Shown: positions 14,487 to 20,345 of the stretch, piece after piece | Layout of the letters: each line of letters starts with the position of its first letter | Numbering within the stretch: the stretch's first letter is position 1 | Source: a virus | Reading direction: 5' to 3' (one strand) | Length of the DNA: 22,303 nucleotides | Virus record (IMG/VR): IMGVR_UViG_3300010297_000099 | Location: 1 to 22,303 of that record | The notes under the pieces: model-generated | Seen by the model: the letters and a program-made list of their open reading frames with translations, nothing else | The model's database searches: none | What the model was told of the DNA's origin: nothing | Position numbers and translations under genes: made by a program

Positions 14487-14851
14487 CGACACCCCAGAAG
14501 GTGGCCGGGCTCCTGGGCGGGCTGCGGCAGGCATCGGTGCGGTCCCGCTTTGACGCAGGGATTCCTCTGGTGGCTGCCGAGGCCCTGCTGTGGATCGCCT
14601 CAGGCATCGACAACGTGCCCGACCTCCAGCGGCAGATGGGACTCAGCTCCGGCCAGGCCAGCCGCACCCTCTCGCTCCTGCGGGGGCGGGGGCGGCTGGA
14701 GCATGGCCGCTGGGTGGAGAGCCCCATAGGACTGGTGCGCGTCAGCTCGCACCCGCACCGCCGCGGCTATCGAATCCAGCTGACCGACGAAGCGCTACAG
14801 CTGATCGCTAGTACATTTGCACCTGTCAACAGTCCTGGAGAGAATCGGTAG
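14483..14851 (+). CDS. MarR-like winged-helix regulator
   Basis: A 122-residue protein, ATG overlapping the previous stop. Residues about 30-75 form a winged-helix core: AEALLWIASG, NVPDLQRQMGLSSGQASRTL (recognition helix), SLLRGRGRLEHGRW, and a wing near 75-95, ending RGYRIQLTDEALQLI. It should bind DNA as a dimer and act as a repressor. A second MarR-like gene and the integrase follow, which suggests a role in the lysis/lysogeny decision. The 148 bp after it hold the operator-like 22-bp array. The frame is open far upstream but that part overlaps other genes. Confidence 0.7.
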   Translation: MTTPQKVAGLLGGLRQASVRSRFDAGIPLVAAEALLWIASGIDNVPDLQRQMGLSSGQASRTLSLLRGRGRLEHGRWVESPIGLVRVSSHPHRRGYRIQLTDEALQLIASTFAPVNSPGENR

Positions 14852-14960
14852 TGCGGATTATTTTGCTCGCGTCGGTGGAAATACCGACTCGCCAGTGCTG
14901 GCGGCACTTTGCTGTCTATGGGGAGCAGATCGCAGGCAGGGCCAGGGTTTCTCTCCAGGC

Positions 14961-14990
14961 GTGCGAGAGTCCTAGGAATCACCTGCGAGA
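14961..14990 (+). promoter_or_regulatory. Operator-like array, copy 1 (upstream of second MarR-like gene)
   Basis: TGCGAGA at 14962-14968, CCTAGGA at 14971-14977 and TGCGAGA again at 14984-14990. The two TGCGAGA copies are 22 bp apart, two helical turns. The same two elements with the same 9- and 13-bp offsets recur at 19009-19038. Probably a binding site for a dimeric regulator; the 14852-14999 gap otherwise holds nothing recognisable. Confidence 0.55.
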
Positions 14991-14999
14991 CTCGGAACC

Positions 15000-15317
15000 G
15001 TGGATCTGGATCAACTGGCCCGGGCTCTTGACGTTTTCAAGACGCTGGACCCTGCTCAGCTGCCAGCGCATCGCATCCGCCTGTTCCTGGAGATTGCCCA
15101 ACACGGGCCGATCGAATACCGGGAGCTAGAGCACCGCCTGATCACCACTAACGCCTCCGTGTCGCGCGGGGTGCAGTCGCTTTCCAGCGCCCGCGAAGAC
15201 GGGCGCAGTGGCTTTGGCCTGGTGGAAACCTACTGCGACCCCGCCGATGGGCGCCGCTACCTGGTGCGCCTCACCACCAAGGGCAAGCACCTGGTCAACC
15301 AGTTGCGGGCCCTATGA
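15000..15317 (+). CDS. Second MarR-like winged-helix regulator, upstream of integrase
   Basis: A 105-residue protein, GTG start. The winged-helix core spans about residues 20-85: LPAHRIRLFLEIAQHGPIEY, RELEHRLITTNASVSRGVQS (recognition helix), then a wing (GFGLVETYCDPADGRRYLVR) and LTTKGKHLVNQL. A MarR-like gene in the early region is something I recall in other podovirus-type cyanophages. The operator-like array ends ten bases before its start, so it may repress itself. The integrase begins 18 bases after its stop, separated only by the CA-rich motif, so both are probably on one message. Confidence 0.7.
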   Translation: MDLDQLARALDVFKTLDPAQLPAHRIRLFLEIAQHGPIEYRELEHRLITTNASVSRGVQSLSSAREDGRSGFGLVETYCDPADGRRYLVRLTTKGKHLVNQLRAL

Positions 15318-15330
15318 CCAACCACCAACC
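15316..15330 (+). repeat. CA-rich leader motif copy 6, before integrase
   Basis: An exact second GACCAACCACCAACC, five bases before the integrase ATG at 15336 and overlapping the stop codon of the preceding gene. Confidence 0.7.
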
Positions 15331-15335
15331 CACCC

Positions 15336-16328
15336 ATGGCAGTTCGCAAGATCGAAAGCGGATGGATCGCTGACGTCACCATCGACGGCGTGCGCCGCAC
15401 CAAGAAAGCCAAGACCAAGGCCGAGGCTCTGCAGAGGCAGAAGGAGCTCCTCGAGCAGATCGCCACCAGGCCCGCCGCCAACCGCTCCAACGGCCCCGGC
15501 ATCACCATCAAGGAGGCCCGGGAGCTGTCCCTGCGGATCCGCTGGCAGGGCCTGGCCTGGGAGCGCACCGCGGCGCTCTACAGCCAGAGCGCCGTGCAGT
15601 TCTTCGGGGCGTCGGTGCAGCTGGGTTCCCTGGGGGCTCCCGAGATCGAGCGCTGGCGTCAGCACCTGCTGGCCGGCGGCAACCAGCCCACCACCGTGAA
15701 CAAGAAGGTGAGCTGCCTGCGGGCAATGCTCGACGATGCGGCCCTGCACGGCTACATCGAGCAGATCCCACCGATCCCCAAGCAGCTGAAGGTCCACAAC
15801 ACCAAGGACCGGGTGATCTCAAAGCAGGAGCTGGCCACCATGTGCCGGATCCTGCAGGAGCTGGGGGAGCCCGAGTTCGCTGATCTGCTGGTGTTCCTGA
15901 CCCTGACCTGTGCCCGCTGGTCAGAGGCCGAGCGGCTGCGGGGGGAGGACGTCGACCTGGAGCGGGGCCTGATCACGTTCTGGAAGACCAAGAACGGCAG
16001 CCCCCGCACCATCGGCCTGGGAGCCAAGGCGCGAAGCGTCATTGAGCCCTACGTGCCGGCGGTGCCCCGCCAGCGGGTCTGGAGCTACGCCTACTGGCGC
16101 GCCCGTGACCTGTTCGATCGGGTCAAGGGTCACATGGGCCTGGCGGACGACCGCCAGCTCACGATCCACTGCACCCGCCACACCGGCGCCACCCGGATGG
16201 CCCAGGCCGGCGTGCCCCTGCAGCAGATCCAGGCCTTCGGGGGGTGGAAGACCCTGGCAGCGGTGCAGCGCTACATGCACTTGCAGACCCACCACCTGTC
16301 GGCCTGCATCGCAGCGATCGAGGCCTGA
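15336..16328 (+). CDS. int: Tyrosine recombinase, phage integrase
   Basis: A 330-residue integrase. The N-terminal part has an arm-binding-like segment (residues 1-50: RKIESGWIADVTIDGVRRTK) and a core-binding helical domain (about 55-150). The catalytic domain shows box I Arg194 (TCARWSEAERLRG), a beta-hairpin Lys at about 217-219 (WKTKNG), box II His278-x-x-Arg281 (IHCTRHTGATRMAQAG), Trp304 in the usual His/Trp position (GGWKT) and nucleophile Tyr313 (VQRYMHLQ). It would insert the phage at a tRNA-Leu gene, since a tRNA-Leu 5' half lies 124 bp downstream. The complete set of active-site residues suggests it is functional. No excisionase is recognised, although one of the small cassette genes could serve. 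Confidence 0.92.
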   Translation: MAVRKIESGWIADVTIDGVRRTKKAKTKAEALQRQKELLEQIATRPAANRSNGPGITIKEARELSLRIRWQGLAWERTAALYSQSAVQFFGASVQLGSLGAPEIERWRQHLLAGGNQPTTVNKKVSCLRAMLDDAALHGYIEQIPPIPKQLKVHNTKDRVISKQELATMCRILQELGEPEFADLLVFLTLTCARWSEAERLRGEDVDLERGLITFWKTKNGSPRTIGLGAKARSVIEPYVPAVPRQRVWSYAYWRARDLFDRVKGHMGLADDRQLTIHCTRHTGATRMAQAGVPLQQIQAFGGWKTLAAVQRYMHLQTHHLSACIAAIEA

Positions 16329-16347
16329 GCTGCCCCTACTGTGGGCG

Positions 16348-16417
16348 GCATCCGCAGGACCGGCTCAGGGTGCGGATTGGGTGCGGATCGGTGCTTAACA
16401 ATGCAACCGCCGCACCC
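16348..16417 (+). repeat. Putative integrase arm-type sites, left arm of attP
   Basis: GCATCCGCAGGAC at 16348-16360; the 11-bp tandem GGGTGCGGATT/GGGTGCGGATC at 16368-16389; and CCGCACCC, an inverted copy of GGGTGCGG, at 16410-16417. Short direct and inverted repeats flanking a core are typical of integrase arm sites. The role is inferred from position. Confidence 0.45.
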
Positions 16418-16451
16418 TCTCGATTCCCTGAGATCCCTTCCAGCGGAACGC

Positions 16452-16494
16452 GGGAGCATGGCGGAATTGGCATACGCAGCGGACTTAAAATCCG
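16452..16494 (+). other. attP core: 5' half of a tRNA-Leu (anticodon UAA)
   Basis: Acceptor-side strand, T8-G9, D stem GCGG, D-loop AATTGGCATACGC and anticodon arm GCGGACTTAAAATCCG with anticodon TAA at 16486-16488 are all recognisable; the variable arm, T arm and 3' acceptor strand are absent. It is therefore a truncated tRNA copy, the usual sign of an integrase target. The site sits between int and the RNA polymerase gene, as remembered for the ~42-bp tRNA-Leu match of P-SSP7. Confidence 0.75.
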
Positions 16495-16505
16495 AAAGAG
16501 ACATC

Positions 16506-16521
16506 TACAACCCCGCAGAGC
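16506..16521 (+). promoter_or_regulatory. Candidate phage RNA polymerase promoter P3, before RNAP gene
   Basis: TACAACCCCGCAGAGC matches 13 of the 15 specified positions of TACANRCCYGTAGAGC. It would make a leader of roughly 85-90 bases before the polymerase start at 16605, allowing the polymerase to boost its own synthesis. Confidence 0.35.
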
Positions 16522-16572
16522 ATCCGCCAGGACTGAGATTCCACCGTTACAACCCAGCTCTACGGGGGTGTG
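16508..16572. repeat. Long-arm inverted repeat between attP and RNA polymerase gene
   Basis: CCCCGCAGAGC (16511-16521) pairs with GCTCTACGGGG (about 16557-16567) with one mismatch; ACA/TGT extend it by three pairs after another mismatch. The loop is 35 bases. The right arm read on the minus strand (CACACCCCCGTAGAGC) itself resembles the promoter motif. Confidence 0.5.
16520..16533 (+). repeat. Putative arm-type site, right arm of attP
   Basis: GCATCCGCCAGGAC differs from the left-arm GCATCCGCAGGAC (16348-16360) only by one inserted C, and lies 26 bp beyond the tRNA-like core. A further GCATCCGCAG at 16702 is inside the polymerase gene. Confidence 0.4.
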
Positions 16573-16604
16573 GTGGATAAATTGCGGAAAACGCCCTGTT
16601 TTCG

Positions 16605-19013
16605 GTGGCCGATGCAACCCGCATTTTGTCCACCAACGCTTTCGCGGAGGAAAAACAGCGGGAAGCCGCTCAGCGCAAGGCCTCAGAAGACCGAGCCCGG
16701 AGCATCCGCAGAAACCTTCTGGATGCGGGACGCGAGACCGCCACGGAGTACGGGCGCCTCCTATTCAGGGAATACGGCGAGCGGGTGAGCGACGCGATCG
16801 AGGCCCTGTTCCTCCGCATGCTGCGGGGGGAGGCGCCGGCCGGCCCCCATTACTGCGCCCTGCCGGCGCTGCTGGTGTTCCACGACAAGGGGCTCAGGCC
16901 CGCCGCGGCCCTGGCCCTGGGTGTGGTGCTCGATCGGCTTAGCCGGCGCCGGCCCTACCGCGAGGTGGCCATGGCCATTGGCCGGGAGATCGAGGACGAG
17001 GCCCGCGCGCTGTCGATCCAGGCCCACGATCGGGACATGCTGCGCCTGCTCAAGAAACGGGCCGGCGGCCGGCGGCGCGAGGTGGTGAGCCGGTGGACCC
17101 TCCAGACGCTGCGCCTGGGGGGCGAGCGCTGGAGCAACCAGGACCGCCTGCACGTTGGTGGCCTGCTGCTCGATCTGGTGGTGGCCCACACCGGCCTGGT
17201 GCGAGTGGTGCAGCAGCGCCAGCCGGCGGTGGAGCCCACAGTGGAGACGCTGGCCCTGATCAAGGCCAACCCGCCGCGGCCGGTGCCGGTCAGGCGGCTG
17301 CCGATGCTGGTGCAGCCGCGGCCCTGGCCAGGCCTCTATGGCGGCGGCCACCTGGATAACAAGGGTGCGGTGGTGGTGACGCCGCGGCCGCTGGACCTGC
17401 GGTATCTGGAGCAGGCGGACATCAGCGCACAACTGCAGGTGGTGAATGCCCTGCAGCAGCAGCAAATGGCCATCGACCCATGGATGGTGGCGGTGCAGCG
17501 CGAGGCCTGGGACGCCAACATCCGAGGCCTGTTCCCGGTGCAACGCAACCCGCTGGCCACGCCGCCTCAGCCGGACCCGTGGGCGGACAAGCAGGAATGG
17601 GCCGACTGGCACCGCAAGAAGCAGCGGGCCTGGCTCGATCAGGACGGGGGCAAGGCCCAGCGCGTGCGGATTGAGGAGGGGCTGCGCCAGAGCGAGGCGG
17701 TGGCCGGCCGGCCGGTGTGGTTCGCCTATGGGCTGGACTTCCGGGGCAGGGTCTACAGCTCCAACCGCTATGTGACCCACCAGGGGCCAGACCACGACAA
17801 GGCGCTGGTGTCGTTCGCCCATGGCGAGCCCTGCGGTGAGCGCGGGTTTGAGTGGCTGCTGATGGCGGCGGCCGGCCACTGGGGCCTGGGCAAAGCGAAA
17901 TGGCAGGAGCGGCTGGACTGGGGGAAGCAGAACCTCGACCGGCTCACCGCCATGGCCGAGGCCCCGCTCGATCGGCTGGAGCTGTGGCGTGGTGCCGACG
18001 ACCCGTGGCAGCTGCTGCAGGTGGCCAGGGCGGTGCGGCAGTGGCTGACCGATCCGGCGCGGCCGATCGGCTGCCCGGTGCGGCTCGATCAGACGTGCTC
18101 CGGGGTGGGGATCTCAGCGGCACTGGTGCGGGACGCGCGGCTGGCCAGGCTCACCAACCTCACCGGCAGCACCCGCGCCGACATCTACCAGGTGGTGGCC
18201 GATCGGGTGACGGCCCTGCTGCGCGAGGAAGTGGAGCTGGCCGGCGAGGTTGCGGCCCGGCATGCGGTGTTCTGGCTGGACTTCGGGGTGGACCGGAGCC
18301 TGGCCAAACGGCCGGTGATGAGTTCGATCTATGGCGCCCACTACCAGTCGCTGTTTGACGGGCTGGTGGCCGCGCTCGAGGAGCGCCAGGGGCAGGCCGA
18401 CCTGTGGCGGGTGCGGCAGGACGTGCTGAGTCCGGTGCGGTATCTGGTGCGGATCCTGCAGGACGCGCTGAAGCAGGAGGTGGGCAGCTGCCTGGCCCTG
18501 CAGGAGTGGCTGCGGGCCGTGTCCAAGGCCGCGGTGAGCAAGCAGCAACCGGTGCAGTGGACCACGCCGCTGGGCTGGCCCATGCGACTAGGTGCAGAGC
18601 TGGAGCCCAGCGTGGCCAGCGGCACCACCCTGGCCGCCATGCCCCGGCAGCACAGCAGGCGCCGGGCTGGGCTGGAGGGGGAGCTGAGCGCACGCGCCAC
18701 CAACCGGAGCATCACCGCCAACGCAATCCATTCATTCGATGCCGCGTTCTGCCAGGCAATCGTCTCCACGGCCGCAGCGCAGCAGGTGCAGGTGCTCACC
18801 AACCACGACTGCTTTGCGGTGGTGCCGGAGCGAGCGGAGTGGTTGCACGGGGAACTGCATCACCAACTGCGCGAGATGTTCAAGCCGGCCTGGCTGGAGC
18901 AGATCAGCGCAGAGATCGCTGTCAGTGCAGGGATTAAGCGGCTGCCCGCCCCGCCCATCGTGGGCGATCTCTGCCCTGGCCTGGTGGGTACCAACCCATA
19001 CGCCTTCTCCTAG
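16605..19013 (+). CDS. Single-subunit phage RNA polymerase (T7-like)
   Basis: An 802-residue DNA-directed RNA polymerase of the T7 family that transcribes the phage middle and late genes. Visible elements: the DxxGR motif GLDFRGRVYSSNRY (Asp378-Arg382); motif A VRLDQTCSGVGIS with catalytic Asp495; motif B DRSLAKRPVMSSIYGA with Arg564, Lys568 and Tyr576, the same 4- and 8-residue spacing as T7 Arg627/Lys631/Tyr639; and motif C LTNHDCFAVV with His734-Asp735. The C-terminus NPYAFS parallels the T7 FAFA foot. All key residues are present, so it should be active. It is somewhat shorter than T7 (883), as is usual in cyanophages. The GTG start has no strong Shine-Dalgarno. Confidence 0.95.
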   Translation: MADATRILSTNAFAEEKQREAAQRKASEDRARSIRRNLLDAGRETATEYGRLLFREYGERVSDAIEALFLRMLRGEAPAGPHYCALPALLVFHDKGLRPAAALALGVVLDRLSRRRPYREVAMAIGREIEDEARALSIQAHDRDMLRLLKKRAGGRRREVVSRWTLQTLRLGGERWSNQDRLHVGGLLLDLVVAHTGLVRVVQQRQPAVEPTVETLALIKANPPRPVPVRRLPMLVQPRPWPGLYGGGHLDNKGAVVVTPRPLDLRYLEQADISAQLQVVNALQQQQMAIDPWMVAVQREAWDANIRGLFPVQRNPLATPPQPDPWADKQEWADWHRKKQRAWLDQDGGKAQRVRIEEGLRQSEAVAGRPVWFAYGLDFRGRVYSSNRYVTHQGPDHDKALVSFAHGEPCGERGFEWLLMAAAGHWGLGKAKWQERLDWGKQNLDRLTAMAEAPLDRLELWRGADDPWQLLQVARAVRQWLTDPARPIGCPVRLDQTCSGVGISAALVRDARLARLTNLTGSTRADIYQVVADRVTALLREEVELAGEVAARHAVFWLDFGVDRSLAKRPVMSSIYGAHYQSLFDGLVAALEERQGQADLWRVRQDVLSPVRYLVRILQDALKQEVGSCLALQEWLRAVSKAAVSKQQPVQWTTPLGWPMRLGAELEPSVASGTTLAAMPRQHSRRRAGLEGELSARATNRSITANAIHSFDAAFCQAIVSTAAAQQVQVLTNHDCFAVVPERAEWLHGELHHQLREMFKPAWLEQISAEIAVSAGIKRLPAPPIVGDLCPGLVGTNPYAFS

Positions 19014-19038
19014 GAGTGTCGTGCGAGAAACCTAGGAG
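19009..19038 (+). promoter_or_regulatory. Operator-like array, copy 2 (between RNA polymerase and SSB genes)
   Basis: CCTAGGAG at 19009-19016, TGCGAGA at 19022-19028 and CCTAGGAG at 19031-19038, period 22 bp. The first copy extends to the palindrome CTCCTAGGAG and includes the polymerase stop codon. The block GTGCGAGANNCCTAGGANT is shared with 14961-14979. Confidence 0.55.
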
Positions 19039-19079
19039 TTGACGACTACAGGGGTGAGGACTAGCTTGCGCTGGTCTTC

Positions 19080-19095
19080 TACAGACCCGTAGAGC
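19080..19095 (+). promoter_or_regulatory. Candidate phage RNA polymerase promoter P4, before SSB
   Basis: TACAGACCCGTAGAGC, an exact fit to TACANRCCYGTAGAGC. It ends two bases before the SSB start codon, so initiation at or near GTAGAG would give an almost leaderless message. Confidence 0.5.
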
Positions 19096-19097
19096 AA

Positions 19098-19787
19098 ATG
19101 CCACGACAGCTCCACGTCTCCCCTCTCGGTGAAGCCTGGTGGGCCAAGGTTCTTGAGCCGGCAGACGGCTACGAGGAGGGCGACCCGCGCGCCTGGTCGA
19201 TCGAACTTGCGCTGGACCCCAGCAAGCCCGAGACCATCGGCTTTATCGAAAAGATCGAAGCCCTGTTCGACGAGATCCATGGCGCTGGCGCCAAGAAAGC
19301 CAAGAACGCCTGGCCCTTTGCTGAGCAGCTGGACAAGGACAAGAACCCCACCGGCATGTACCGGTTCCGCTTCAAGCGCACCGAGACCAGCGCTCGGGGC
19401 AACCTGATGTCACCGCCGGTGATCGTCGACAGCAAAAAGAACGCCTGGCCGGCTGACTGCCTGATCGGCAATGGCAGCAAGGTGAAGGTGGCGTTCACTG
19501 CCTGGGGGTGGACCGAGAAGCGCAGTGCCGCCAAGGGCATCAGCCTCACGCTGGAGTCGGTGCAGGTGATCGAGCTTGTGCCCTACGAGCGAGTTGATGC
19601 CGCTTCTGCATTCGGCGAGGAGGACGGCTACGTGGCCGAGACCCCGGCAGCGCAAACCCCGTTCGCCGCTGAGGATCCGCCCGCTGAAATGAGCATGGCC
19701 GAGAAGTTGCGAGCCCGAGCTGCGCAGGTGCAAGCCGAGGCCCCCGCGGTGCTGGCCGCTGCTGACGCTGACGAGATCCCGTTCTGA
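19098..19787 (+). CDS. Single-stranded DNA-binding protein (T7 gp2.5-like)
   Basis: A 229-residue protein placed directly after the RNA polymerase gene, as gp2.5 is among T7-like cyanophages. The body (about 1-165) reads as an OB-fold-type domain, including PLGEAWWAKVLEPADGYEEG, NPTGMYRFRFKRTETSARGN and GSKVKVAFTAWGWTEKRSAA. After an Ala/Glu-rich flexible linker it ends in ADADEIPF, an acidic tail with terminal phenylalanine like that used by gp2.5 to contact polymerase and helicase. It coats single-stranded DNA during replication and recombination. The stop shares a base with the RusA start. Confidence 0.85.
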   Translation: MPRQLHVSPLGEAWWAKVLEPADGYEEGDPRAWSIELALDPSKPETIGFIEKIEALFDEIHGAGAKKAKNAWPFAEQLDKDKNPTGMYRFRFKRTETSARGNLMSPPVIVDSKKNAWPADCLIGNGSKVKVAFTAWGWTEKRSAAKGISLTLESVQVIELVPYERVDAASAFGEEDGYVAETPAAQTPFAAEDPPAEMSMAEKLRARAAQVQAEAPAVLAAADADEIPF

Positions 19788-20176
19788 TGGGGCTCAACTC
19801 GGCCGACTTCCGCCTGCCGGTGCCGCTGCAACCCAAGGCCAGGCCCCGCTTCGGCAATGGCATGGCCTACAAGGACACGAAGTATCGGGACTGGGCGGAC
19901 AGCGTCCGCTCGATCCTCCGCGAATGGTGGACCGTGCCGCCGCTGCAAAAGGGCCAGGTGGTTGCGCTCCAGCTGACGTTCTGCGGCCCGGGCACCAGCG
20001 ATCTCGACAACCTGGCCGGCGCCGTGATGGATGCCGGCAACGGGATCATCTGGGTCGACGACCGCGTGACGGTGCTGCAGCGCATTGAGGCCGAGTGGAA
20101 GCAGCAGCCCAAAAGCAATCAGTCCATCTATTTGAAGGTGATCTGGAATGACCAATCCCTACCCGCCGCGGCGTAA
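19787..20176 (+). CDS. RusA-family Holliday junction resolvase
   Basis: A 129-residue nuclease. Typical RusA features are RLPVPLQPKARPRFGNG near the N-terminus and the acidic cluster SDLDNLAGAVMDAGNGIIWV followed by DDRV, with Asp72, Asp74 and Asp91 matching the catalytic aspartates of E. coli RusA (70, 72, 91). It would cut branched DNA made during replication and recombination before packaging. In T7 this job belongs to endonuclease I (gp3), encoded just after gp2.5, so RusA appears to occupy that position here. Its start overlaps the SSB stop, and its end overlaps the next gene by 29 bases. Confidence 0.9.
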   Translation: MGLNSADFRLPVPLQPKARPRFGNGMAYKDTKYRDWADSVRSILREWWTVPPLQKGQVVALQLTFCGPGTSDLDNLAGAVMDAGNGIIWVDDRVTVLQRIEAEWKQQPKSNQSIYLKVIWNDQSLPAAA

Positions 20177-20345
20177 ACAGAGCTGCGGCAACTGCCGCTA
20201 CTGGATTAAAGACTCCTCCCCCGAATGGTACGGTTACTGCCATCGGCACGCCCCGCAAGCAGCTATTGCAGGCGCGCGACAGTTCCCTCACGTCGCGGGC
20301 AATAACTGGTGCGGCGAGTGGGCGCCGCTGGAGGCGCAAGCATGA
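20148..20345 (+). CDS. Small zinc-ribbon-like protein
   Basis: A 65-residue protein starting inside the end of the RusA gene. Cysteines and histidines are arranged as CGNCRYW ... GYCHRHAP ... WCGEW (C-x2-C, C-x-H, C), a small metal-binding fold common in phage genomes. It probably binds zinc and may contact DNA or protein. Its stop overlaps the next start (ATGA), so it is translationally coupled to a second zinc-ribbon protein. Confidence 0.65.
   Translation: MTNPYPPRRKQSCGNCRYWIKDSSPEWYGYCHRHAPQAAIAGARQFPHVAGNNWCGEWAPLEAQA

Noticed and set aside
16452-16540. A complete phage-encoded tRNA-Leu
   Set aside because: No T arm (GGTTC-type) and no 3' acceptor strand complementary to GGGAGCA follow the anticodon arm; only the 5' half is present.
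16761-17879. Long minus-strand open frame (372 codons) opposite the RNA polymerase gene
   Set aside because: It is a GC-bias shadow: His/Gln/Pro/Arg-rich with no plausible domain, while the plus strand encodes an unambiguous polymerase.
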